Positions 1-5,677 of a stretch of 5,677 nt of DNA are shown in pieces (within the stretch, counting starts at the first letter, position 1; every line of letters begins with the position of its first letter). The notes beneath the pieces were generated by a model that worked only from the letters and a program-made list of their open reading frames with translations, ran no database searches and was not told where the DNA came from. Position numbers and translations under genes: made by a program. The stretch is from an uncultured Porphyromonadaceae bacterium (GTDB lineage: Bacteria; Bacteroidota; Bacteroidia; Bacteroidales; Muribaculaceae). Where the stretch lies: contig CAMWMW010000141.1 of the NCBI GenBank assembly GCA_947175455.1, positions 1-5,677 on the forward strand, in the 5' to 3' direction.

Positions 1-41
1 ATCCTTATATCATCATCAATAATACCTCTGCATGAGTGTTG

Positions 42-49
42 CAAAATTA
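42..49 (-). promoter_or_regulatory. Candidate -7 promoter box facing left (divergent, gene outside window)
   Basis: Read on the minus strand this is TAATTTTG, a full match to the Bacteroidota -7 consensus TAnnTTTG. No convincing -33 TTTG lies at the usual distance. Transcription would start near position 35 and run out of the window to the left. The minus-strand ATGs between 1 and 35 are followed at once by stops (for example ATG ATG ATA TAA), so any gene served would start before position 1. Consensus match only. Confidence 0.3.
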
Positions 50-99
50 CGATGCGGAATCAACCGGAGAAATAGATGAATTATTCTAAAAAGAGTGAC

Positions 100-231
100 A
101 AAATGTTCATTTGAACTATTAACACGTTTTAACCGTCCATATCGGTCCAAATACCCTCCATTCTTCAAAACCGCTGAAAACAAGCCCATTTATGGCAGTC
201 ATTCCGTTCATTTACACAGATTGAACATTTT
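100..231. repeat. Cluster of TGAAC/GTTCA half-sites with a 10-bp inverted repeat (possible operator)
   Basis: The 12-mer at 105-116 is a near-perfect palindrome: GTTCA, two bases, TGAAC. A second pair lies at 206-210 (GTTCA) and 222-226 (TGAAC), 11 bases apart. In addition, AAAATGTTCA at 100-109 is the exact reverse complement of TGAACATTTT at 222-231, and GTTCATTT is directly repeated at 105-112 and 206-213. A fifth half-site, TGAAC, lies at 276-280, just beyond the candidate -7 box of the first gene. The position upstream of the gene 1 start would suit a regulator binding site, but no regulator is identified and AT-rich DNA yields such patterns by chance more often than uniform expectation. 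Confidence 0.3.
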
Positions 232-259
232 CCCCCTCACGTCCGATTTTCTTTTGTCA

Positions 260-267
260 TAATTTTG
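260..267 (+). promoter_or_regulatory. Candidate -7 promoter box for gene 1
   Basis: TAATTTTG matches the Bacteroidota sigma-ABfr -7 consensus TAnnTTTG at every fixed position. A -33 TTG/TTTG is not found at the expected spacing (around 237-241), so the promoter is either weak, activator dependent or not real. Transcription would begin at about 272-275, leaving a 5' untranslated leader of about 120 bases before the ATG at 394. The leader ends in an AT-rich stretch without a Shine-Dalgarno sequence, as is usual in this phylum. Confidence 0.4.
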
Positions 268-393
268 CCGATGTCTGAACTGACAAACAATCACGGCAGG
301 AACTCGGAATCCCGTACAACCATCGGAATCATATCAATTCTGCCAAAAGCAGAACAACGTTAACCATATTAATTAACCAACAATTCAACTTTT

Positions 394-1308
394 ATGAAAA
401 TTTCTACTTTGCTTCTTGGAGGAGCTTTCCTTATGAGCGCCTCAGTAATCGCCCAGAACCCGAATCTCATGGAGAACGCTAACAAGGGCGCGACCGGCGA
501 CAAGGGCGCCATGGCGCAGAACGGATGGGAATGCTGGAAATTCCCCTTTACTTACGATGAGATCAATGAAGAAATAACGGTGAGTGATCCGGAACAGATG
601 ACATGGGATGCAAGCGGTCCGGGCGGAAACAATGTGCGCTGGGAGAACAAGGGCGCATCTGTCAAATATGAAGGCAACACATATAACGGCAATGTCGCTT
701 TCATCCGCTGGGACAACGGTTCAATCCACTCCTGCTGGTATGTATATCCCGTGGAGATAACCACTCCGGGAATCTACGAGTTTTCAATGCTCGCCGGAGA
801 ATGGAGCAACTGCAGCTCGGATTCCGACAAATCATATCTCAAGACAAACGGCAACGAGGCTGCCGTAATGGTGGCTTTCTCCGACAAGAGAGGTCCGGAA
901 GGAATCAAATGGAATCTTAATGTAAGCGATGAGGATCTCGCTGTGTCTCAGATCGGTCTGCCGGGAGAAGGCGAGGGCAAGCTTTTCATTCTTCCCAAAA
1001 CGGCAAACGACCTTGCCGAGCTCCAGAAATGCACTGCCGAAGTGGATGCAAGAAACGCCGGGACATATTATGTACAGCTCCTTGGCTCTCATGCTCTTGA
1101 CGTGATGGCTGATTTCCAGCTCAGACTTCTTCAGGCATTCCCCGAAGGAAGCGGCGTTGAAGAGATTTCTTCAGCTTCTGTAGAATCAGTGACATATTTC
1201 GGCATCGATGGCACTGTTCTTTCCAATCCTGCAAAAGGTTCGCTCGTAATAGAGAAGAAAACAATGAGCGACGGCTCTGTGAAAACTTGCAAGAAGATCA
1301 TCCGCTAA
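394..1308 (+). CDS. Secreted protein of unknown function with shared C-terminal sorting-like tail
   Basis: Encodes 304 residues. Residues 1-20 form a clear Sec signal peptide (Lys-Ile start, hydrophobic core, Val-Ile-Ala before Gln21), with no lipobox Cys, so the protein is exported. Residues 22-45 are a Gly/Ala/Asn-rich linker with two KGA repeats. The body, about 46-255, is rich in aromatic residues and predicted beta strands (for example IHSCWYVYPVEITTPGIYEF), which suggests a beta-sandwich resembling carbohydrate-binding modules; I cannot assign it to a named family, and I see no catalytic motif. Residues 263-304 are a tail with the pattern YxGIDG, PAKG, LVIE, TMSDG and a final IIR, nearly the same as the tail of the large enzyme downstream. 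Such PxxGxxxI tails resemble short type A type IX secretion (T9SS) sorting domains. The start at 394 is chosen because it gives the signal peptide at once; no Shine-Dalgarno is present. A glycan-binding partner of the downstream enzyme is the best guess, unproven. Confidence 0.9.
   Translation: MKISTLLLGGAFLMSASVIAQNPNLMENANKGATGDKGAMAQNGWECWKFPFTYDEINEEITVSDPEQMTWDASGPGGNNVRWENKGASVKYEGNTYNGNVAFIRWDNGSIHSCWYVYPVEITTPGIYEFSMLAGEWSNCSSDSDKSYLKTNGNEAAVMVAFSDKRGPEGIKWNLNVSDEDLAVSQIGLPGEGEGKLFILPKTANDLAELQKCTAEVDARNAGTYYVQLLGSHALDVMADFQLRLLQAFPEGSGVEEISSASVESVTYFGIDGTVLSNPAKGSLVIEKKTMSDGSVKTCKKIIR
1180..1305 (+). repeat. Shared C-terminal tail, copy 1 (end of gene 1)
   Basis: Codes for residues 263-304. 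Aligned without gaps to copy 2 at 4431-4556, 27 of 42 residues are identical, and 26 of 37 from the first Tyr onward. The invariant parts are GIDG, PAKG, LVIE, KTMSDG, VKT and the terminal IIR. The codons differ at many synonymous sites, so the peptide rather than the DNA is what has been kept. In Bacteroidota such tails usually direct outer-membrane export or surface attachment. Both copies follow a short acidic linker with a GV...EEI pattern. Confidence 0.8.
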
Positions 1309-1363
1309 CTTTCAATAATACAAAATACAGTGTTACATAACAAGTAAACTAAGTTGTTAACCG

Positions 1364-1412
1364 AAGGCCGGTGGCGTCATGAATGTGTTTGCGCCGCCGG
1401 CCTTTATTCTTT
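1364..1412 (+). terminator. GC-rich hairpin with short U-rich run between genes 1 and 2 (terminator or attenuator)
   Basis: AAGGCCGGTGGCG (1364-1376) pairs with CGCCGCCGGCCTT (1392-1404) over 13 positions with a single G-U wobble, around a 15-base loop. It is followed by TATTCTTT, an imperfect U tract. It lies 55 bases after the stop of gene 1 and ends about 23 bases before the start of gene 2. It can therefore end gene 1 transcripts, and, since no good separate promoter is seen for gene 2, may set how much read-through reaches the enzyme. Confidence 0.65.
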
Positions 1413-1427
1413 AAGAAACTTTATATC

Positions 1428-4400
1428 ATGAGACAATTCAGAAACATCCTGACAGGAATCGCCTTGCTTGTGCCGCTGTCGGCGGCATGGGGCGAATCCG
1501 TCACCGCCGACATGACGGCGGATGTCGTGACCGGACGCCAGCTTGATGTTACGGGAAAAGCAGACGTGCACATCACTTCTTCCACTCCTCTTGTAAACTC
1601 CACGGTAAACCTCAACGGCGAGTATGCGTGGCTGTTTCTTGACGCGGTGAAACCGACCAGAACCGTTGCCGACTACCTCCGGTTCATCACAATCGACGGA
1701 CAACCGGCAGACATATCCACCAACGTGAGAATCGCGGAATATGGAGCAGGGTCGGTGCTGATTCCCAACGGAATCGACATCTGCAACCGTGCCCTTACAG
1801 TGTACACAGAGGAGAATTTCGGAGGCGATTCACGCACTGTCGCCATACAGGAACCTGTGACAGACCTCGGTAAATTCGACAACAACATCCGCTCTATCAG
1901 ACTGCGCAAGGGATTTATCGCCACCATAGCCAACAACCCTGACGGAACAGGCTACAGCCGCTGTTTCATAGCTTCCGACAATGATCTTGAAATTCCGGTG
2001 CTCCCCGAAGGTTTCGTCACCAAGGACAACTCCGGCAGGAGCTTCATATCATACATAAGGGTGATGAAATGGCAGTGGGTCTCTAAAAAAGGATGGTCAG
2101 GCTCAGACCAGAGCCAGATGGAGCGTCTTAACGTAACCCATTATTACGGATGGGACGCAGGCGGTCCCACCGACAAGATTGACCGCGAGTATGTGCCTCA
2201 CCGCCATCATATCGGCTGGCCGGGATTCGACCAGATCAAAAGCCGCGACAATGTGAGCCACGTGCTCGGTCACAACGAGCCTGACAATACGGGCGATGTG
2301 AAGGAACATCCGGCAAGTCCGCTTGAGATAATACGCGAATGGCCGGAATTCATGCGCACAGGTCTGCGCGCCGGCTCTCCGGCTCCCACAAGCATCTGGG
2401 GCAGCTGGCTCCCTAATTTCTTCGCTTTGGCGGATTCCCTGAATTACCGAGTGGATTTCGTCGTATATCACCAGTATGAGCATACCGCCGATTTCAAGAG
2501 CCGTGTCAACAAGGCGGTGGAGGTGTCACGAGGACGTCCGGTGTGGATTACCGAATGGAACAACGGCGCGAACTGGACGACCGGCAATGAAAACGACTGG
2601 CCCGACAAGACGGGACTGCAGTGCGATGCCGACGGAAACCCGGTGGAGAACGCGGCTTCAGTCACTCTTCCCGCAACGCTTGCAAACCAGAATGTGCAGC
2701 TCGAATATATGAAAAAGGCTCTTGCCAATATCGACGCATGCGACAAACTCGAACGCACAAATTTCTACACATGGGTGCAGGACGCGCGTTCCGTGGAGCT
2801 GAACGGCAAGAAAACCCTCGCCGGTCAGTATTTCGCGGATTATCCTTCGAAAGTCGGTTTCAGCAAGGCTTCCGAATATGAGCATGTATGGAAAATCGCC
2901 CCTCCCCTTCCCTCTCTCGGTTTCTCGGATGACTTCAAGACGGCAAGACTCAGCTGGTATGACCATAACGGCGAGACGGGTAAAAGCTATACGGTGTATC
3001 GCTGCGATGACGACAACGACACCTGGAATCCGGTGAAGACTCTCGTTCTCGGCACTGACTATCAGGCGGGCAAGACAGTTGTTTTCGAAGATCCCGTGAA
3101 ATGCGAGAAAAGATACCGTTACCGTGTACGTGCCACTGCCTACAACGATGAGGAATCGTTATATTCACGCATACAGACAGTATGGCGCGACAACAACGTC
3201 GAGGCGGTCGACATCCGCTGCTCCGCATCGGAGCCGACAACCGTACGCGTTGAATGGACGGAAGCCGACGGCGCCCGCGCATACCGCCTTGAGCGCAGAC
3301 TCGTGTCTTCTCCCGACAACGCGGAGGGCGAGAAGGAGTTTTCAGTAATAAAATCTTCCACAACCGACAAATCCTATTCCGACACCAACGTAAAGGAGCT
3401 TTCTACCTACGCCTATCGCGTAACAGTTCTCAGCAACGCGGACACATCGCCTGTATCGGATGTGGCGGAGGTCAGGACTCCATCGCTTTCTTCGGCACCG
3501 GAGGGCGTGTTCAATCTGTTTGCCGCGTCAGGCGACAAGAAAGTGACTCTCGTCTGGGACAAGACATACCGCACGACATGGGACATCGAACGGGCTGAAA
3601 GCGAGACCGGTCCGTGGCAGACCGTGGCAACCGGTGTGAGCGCGACTTCATGGTCAGACAAGAATGTCGAAAACGGCACTACATATTATTATCGCCTGAC
3701 TCCCGACAGATTCGGCAAGAAAGGTGATTTTTCCGAAACAAAGACCGCTTCCCCGCAGGAGGGCAATTTCTCATATGTTCCGTTTGTAGAAGGGAAATTC
3801 TTTGACGCATATGATTATTTCAACGGCGGAAAATCGACTCTTTCTTCCGGAACATACTGGGCTGAAGACCGCCACGGCAACGCCAAAAGCGCCGTGGGTC
3901 TGAAATCGGAAAAGAACGCCTATATATCGTTACCCACGGGCATTCTGAAGACTCTTTCGGATTTCACAATCTCCCTGTGGCTGAAACGCACAGGCGACAA
4001 TGTGGGCAGAATCATAGATTTCGGCTCCGGACACAACACCCAGATGCTTTTTGATTACGGCTACAACAACAAGAGCGGTTTCCGGTACAAACTGCGTGTC
4101 GGTTCGAAAAACAGCAATATGGACGCATCCTTCAACCTTGAGAAAAACCGCTGGTATAACATCACCCTCAGCCAGGAGGCGGGCACTTTGTCTCTTTATG
4201 TTGACGGAGAACTTGTGGAGACTTTCCGCAACCAGCCGGATCCTTCGGAAATGGGCAACACAAACCAGAACTGGCTCGGACGCTCGCAATGGTATGACAA
4301 CGGAGACCCTTATCCTGATTATTGCTATGATGATTTCTATATCTTCAACCGCGCAATGACCGGTGAAGAGGTCCGCAGACTGATGGATGCCGAAGGTGTT

Positions 4401-4559
4401 TCGGAAGTCGAGGAGATTTTCGAGGCGGAAGTCGTGAATACGGAGTATTACGGCATCGACGGCATACGTATCGCCTCCCCGGCAAAAGGGACTCTGGTGA
4501 TTGAACGCAAGACCATGAGCGACGGCACCGTCAAAACCTCAAAACGCATTATCCGCTGA
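1428..4559 (+). CDS. Secreted multidomain glycoside hydrolase, GH128-like, with FN3 and LamG domains
   Basis: Encodes 1043 residues. The start at 1428 is preferred over the in-frame ATG at 1383 because it leads directly into a signal peptide (residues 1-22, MRQFRNILTG onward) while the upstream ATG lies in the loop of the preceding hairpin. Residues 24-120 are a beta-rich N-terminal module; about 121-188 resemble a beta-gamma-crystallin Greek-key unit (VYTEENFGGDS, then FDNNIRSI). Residues 211-490 look like the Asl1/GH128 catalytic TIM barrel: YYGWD at 239-243, GHNEPD at 281-286 with E284 as likely acid/base, AGSPAP, DFVVYHQY, and WITEW at 373-377 with E376 as likely nucleophile. Three FN3-like domains follow (about 491-590, 591-686, 688-776), then a LamG/concanavalin-like domain (about 782-990, with FTISLWLK, WYNITL, LYVDGELV, DDFYIFNRAMTGEE). 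Residues 1002-1043 are the tail shared with gene 1. Known GH128 enzymes cleave beta-1,3-glucans, so this is probably a surface or secreted endo-beta-1,3-glucanase; the exact substrate is inferred. A distant clan A family is the alternative. Confidence 0.85.
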   Translation: MRQFRNILTGIALLVPLSAAWGESVTADMTADVVTGRQLDVTGKADVHITSSTPLVNSTVNLNGEYAWLFLDAVKPTRTVADYLRFITIDGQPADISTNVRIAEYGAGSVLIPNGIDICNRALTVYTEENFGGDSRTVAIQEPVTDLGKFDNNIRSIRLRKGFIATIANNPDGTGYSRCFIASDNDLEIPVLPEGFVTKDNSGRSFISYIRVMKWQWVSKKGWSGSDQSQMERLNVTHYYGWDAGGPTDKIDREYVPHRHHIGWPGFDQIKSRDNVSHVLGHNEPDNTGDVKEHPASPLEIIREWPEFMRTGLRAGSPAPTSIWGSWLPNFFALADSLNYRVDFVVYHQYEHTADFKSRVNKAVEVSRGRPVWITEWNNGANWTTGNENDWPDKTGLQCDADGNPVENAASVTLPATLANQNVQLEYMKKALANIDACDKLERTNFYTWVQDARSVELNGKKTLAGQYFADYPSKVGFSKASEYEHVWKIAPPLPSLGFSDDFKTARLSWYDHNGETGKSYTVYRCDDDNDTWNPVKTLVLGTDYQAGKTVVFEDPVKCEKRYRYRVRATAYNDEESLYSRIQTVWRDNNVEAVDIRCSASEPTTVRVEWTEADGARAYRLERRLVSSPDNAEGEKEFSVIKSSTTDKSYSDTNVKELSTYAYRVTVLSNADTSPVSDVAEVRTPSLSSAPEGVFNLFAASGDKKVTLVWDKTYRTTWDIERAESETGPWQTVATGVSATSWSDKNVENGTTYYYRLTPDRFGKKGDFSETKTASPQEGNFSYVPFVEGKFFDAYDYFNGGKSTLSSGTYWAEDRHGNAKSAVGLKSEKNAYISLPTGILKTLSDFTISLWLKRTGDNVGRIIDFGSGHNTQMLFDYGYNNKSGFRYKLRVGSKNSNMDASFNLEKNRWYNITLSQEAGTLSLYVDGELVETFRNQPDPSEMGNTNQNWLGRSQWYDNGDPYPDYCYDDFYIFNRAMTGEEVRRLMDAEGVSEVEEIFEAEVVNTEYYGIDGIRIASPAKGTLVIERKTMSDGTVKTSKRIIR
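4431..4556 (+). repeat. Shared C-terminal tail, copy 2 (end of gene 2)
   Basis: Codes for residues 1002-1043 of the enzyme, directly after an acidic linker that follows the LamG domain. It carries YYGIDG, PAKG, LVIE, KTMSDG and the terminal IIR, as in copy 1. Its position at the extreme C-terminus of an exported multidomain protein fits a sorting or anchoring signal, similar in plan to type A T9SS sorting domains but with a longer hydrophilic turn between the last two strands. Confidence 0.8.
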
Positions 4560-4576
4560 TCTGCCTGATCTGGTAT

Positions 4577-4626
4577 AAAAAAGACAACCGCTCCGGGTTT
4601 CAGAACCCGTGCGGTTGTCTTTTTTT
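4577..4626. terminator. Bidirectional intrinsic terminator between convergent genes
   Basis: AAGACAACCGC (4581-4591) pairs perfectly with GCGGTTGTCTT (4611-4621). The flanking A run (from 4577) and T run (to 4626) extend the stem to 15 pairs and give a U tract on either strand. Inside, CGGGTT (4594-4599) pairs with AACCCG (4604-4609), closing a four-base loop after a small internal bulge. It begins 17 bases after the stop of gene 2 and lies about 60 bases past the stop of the minus-strand peptidase gene, so it can end both transcripts. The rest of the 125-base gap shows nothing else. Confidence 0.92.
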
Positions 4627-4684
4627 ATTTCTGTTACAGTATGTTCTCTATTTATCAATGAAACTGTCGTGACAGGTCATGGCT

Positions 4685-5677
4685 TCATTTTTTCCTGTCA
4701 ATATCGCCGAGCAGCGATTTTACAGCCGCCTCAAGCTGTGCGTCTATACCTTTGACGACATCGGCGGGAAGGTTTGCCACCTTGATATCGGGTTCGAGCT
4801 GGGTATTTTCAAGCACATTCCCTTCGGCTGTGCGGAAAGCGACCACCGGCACGCCGAAGAGCAGGTCCGGATTCTGAAGGTTGATCCAGTTCACGCTCGA
4901 CATGGTTCCCGGAACGGGCATACCTACGAGTTTACCGAGATTCTTGTGCTTGTAAACCCATGGCGTTCCGTGGGCGTTGCTGTAGTTCGCCTCTCCGATT
5001 ATCATTACCGAGGGTTTGTTCCAGCGCCGTGAGGGCATCTCGCCTGTGGGACGTCCGTTAACTTCCTGCGTCAGATATTTCTCGCCGCTGAAAAGCACCT
5101 CTATATCTTCATGGAGACGGCCTCCGCCATTCCAGCGGGTGTCGATCACCACACCCTCCTTGTTGAAATACTTGCCGAGAAGCTTTGAGTATATCTCACG
5201 GAAGCTGTCATCGCCCATGGAACGGATGTGCAGATATCCGAGTCTGCCGCCGGAAAGGGAATCAACAGCCGCCTCGCGGCTCTTTACCCAGCGGCGGTAA
5301 AGGAGTTCGTTCATCGCGGATGCCGTTATCGGCAACACCACTTCCTCCCAGCGTTCACCGGTGGATGGACGGAAAAGCGACACGAGAGTTTTCTTCCTCG
5401 CGGTGTTGTTGAGCAGGGTCTCCCAGTCGCCGGCATCGGCGGTTTTCTCGCCATTGACAGCCTCTACCACATCGCCGGGGCGAACCTTTGTAGTGGCGCG
5501 GTCGAAAGGACCTCCTTCAACAATCTCATCTATCTTTCCGGTGTCTCCTTTGCCTGACATGTCGAACAGAAGCCCAAGCGAAGCGGTCTGGTCTTTTGCG
5601 GCATCGGGATAATAACGGGCTCCGGAATGCGACACGTTGAGTTCGCCGAGAAGCTCGCTGAGCATGTCTGCGAAATC
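4685..5677 (-). CDS. Tricorn protease homologue, C-terminal part (PDZ plus S41-type catalytic domain), 5' end outside window
   Basis: The frame is open to the window edge, giving 330 visible residues; the apparent Met at 5665 is internal, since the preceding codons (Asp-Phe-Ala-Asp) continue the conserved DFADMLSELLGELN segment. Tricorn proteins usually exceed 1000 residues, with N-terminal beta-propellers, so most of the gene is missing here. Counting visible residues: 1-33 end the C1 domain with the Ser-His pair S16-H17 (NVSHSG); about 34-105 are a PDZ domain (KVRPGDVVEAVNG); about 140-320 are the C2 domain with DTRWNGGG (179-186), the likely nucleophile S233 in GEANYSNAHG, then GKLVGMPVPGT, and E290 in LENTQLEPD. 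By comparison with archaeal tricorn, S16, H17, S233 and E290 make a complete Ser-His-Ser-Glu set, so the enzyme should be active. In bacteria it is thought to degrade peptides; many Bacteroidota copies carry a signal peptide, which cannot be seen here. It converges on gene 2 and is probably functionally unrelated to it. Confidence 0.9.
   Translation of the reverse strand, partial: DFADMLSELLGELNVSHSGARYYPDAAKDQTASLGLLFDMSGKGDTGKIDEIVEGGPFDRATTKVRPGDVVEAVNGEKTADAGDWETLLNNTARKKTLVSLFRPSTGERWEEVVLPITASAMNELLYRRWVKSREAAVDSLSGGRLGYLHIRSMGDDSFREIYSKLLGKYFNKEGVVIDTRWNGGGRLHEDIEVLFSGEKYLTQEVNGRPTGEMPSRRWNKPSVMIIGEANYSNAHGTPWVYKHKNLGKLVGMPVPGTMSSVNWINLQNPDLLFGVPVVAFRTAEGNVLENTQLEPDIKVANLPADVVKGIDAQLEAAVKSLLGDIDRKK

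Noticed and set aside
1..75. Plus-strand frame open from the window start to a TAG near 75, possible end of an upstream gene.
   Set aside because: Only about 24 codons, with no recognisable motif, no hairpin after the stop, and AT-rich non-coding composition. Not supportable as a gene end.
360..393. TTAACCA direct repeat (360-366 and 373-379) and TTAATTAA palindrome (369-376) in the gene 1 leader.
   Set aside because: Short AT-rich patterns expected in a Bacteroidota translation leader; no arrangement suggests a specific binding site.
482..656. Three copies of ACAAGGGCGC at 482-491, 500-509 and 647-656.
   Set aside because: They encode repeated Lys-Gly-Ala in a linker and one further place within the coding frame; too short and explained by codon preference, so not a DNA-level element.
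1383..1427. Upstream in-frame start for gene 2, adding 15 residues (MCLRRRPLFF onward).
   Set aside because: It lies in the loop and downstream arm of a strong hairpin, the added residues are encoded by the stem, and it would place an Arg-rich extension before an otherwise normal signal peptide. The ATG at 1428 gives a standard signal peptide.
2103..2483. Long minus-strand frames within gene 2 (also 2468-2758, 2658-2966, 2950-3363 and 3930-4289).
   Set aside because: They are antiparallel shadows of a gene with clear domains and coding-frame composition, and their translations show no domain or signal features.
4679..5032. Plus-strand frames opposite the tricorn homologue (4679-5032, 5016-5300, 5228-5557).
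   Set aside because: The minus-strand frame has intact catalytic motifs typical of tricorn; the plus-strand translations are shadows with no recognisable content.
4685..5665. Treating the Met at 5665 as the true start of a small 326-residue S41 peptidase.
   Set aside because: The codons before it stay open to the window edge and encode Asp-Phe-Ala-Asp, matching the continued tricorn C1 segment, so the gene is truncated by the window and not short.

Overview
The window looks like a chromosomal piece from a gut Bacteroidales bacterium (Bacteroidota), most likely Muribaculaceae or a close relative. Reasons: base composition is near 50% GC in the genes with AT-rich gaps; there are no clear Shine-Dalgarno sites; the TAnnTTTG-type -7 element appears upstream; two secreted proteins share a short basic tail of the PxxGxxxI kind; and a tricorn-type peptidase is present. 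The family-level assignment is an inference from protein style, not from a marker gene.

Layout. Positions 1-393 hold no supportable gene. They form an AT-rich control region with a candidate promoter for the first gene, an identical -7 box facing left, and a cluster of TGAAC/GTTCA half-sites. Gene 1 (394-1308, +) encodes a small exported protein of unknown function with no catalytic motif I can see. A strong GC hairpin with a short U-rich run (about 1364-1412) lies between it and gene 2. Gene 2 (1428-4559, +) encodes a 1043-residue multidomain exported enzyme: an N-terminal beta-rich module ending in a beta-gamma-crystallin-like segment, a GH128-like (Asl1-type) TIM-barrel catalytic domain, three FN3-like domains, a LamG/concanavalin-like domain and the shared C-terminal tail. 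A bidirectional terminator (about 4577-4626) separates it from a convergent gene on the minus strand (4685-5677, 5' end outside the window). That gene encodes the PDZ and C2 catalytic part of a tricorn protease homologue.

How they fit together. Genes 1 and 2 share an export signal, orientation, proximity and an almost identical 42-residue C-terminal tail (27/42 identical). They therefore probably use the same secretion or anchoring route and may act together on a polysaccharide. GH128 enzymes characterised so far act on beta-1,3-glucans, so a beta-1,3-glucan is the first candidate substrate. Gene 1 could be the non-catalytic glycan-binding partner; that is inference. No SusC/SusD pair or regulator is visible, so this cannot be called a full polysaccharide utilisation locus. 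The tricorn homologue appears to be an unrelated neighbour. I see no RNA gene, CRISPR array, insertion sequence or att site.
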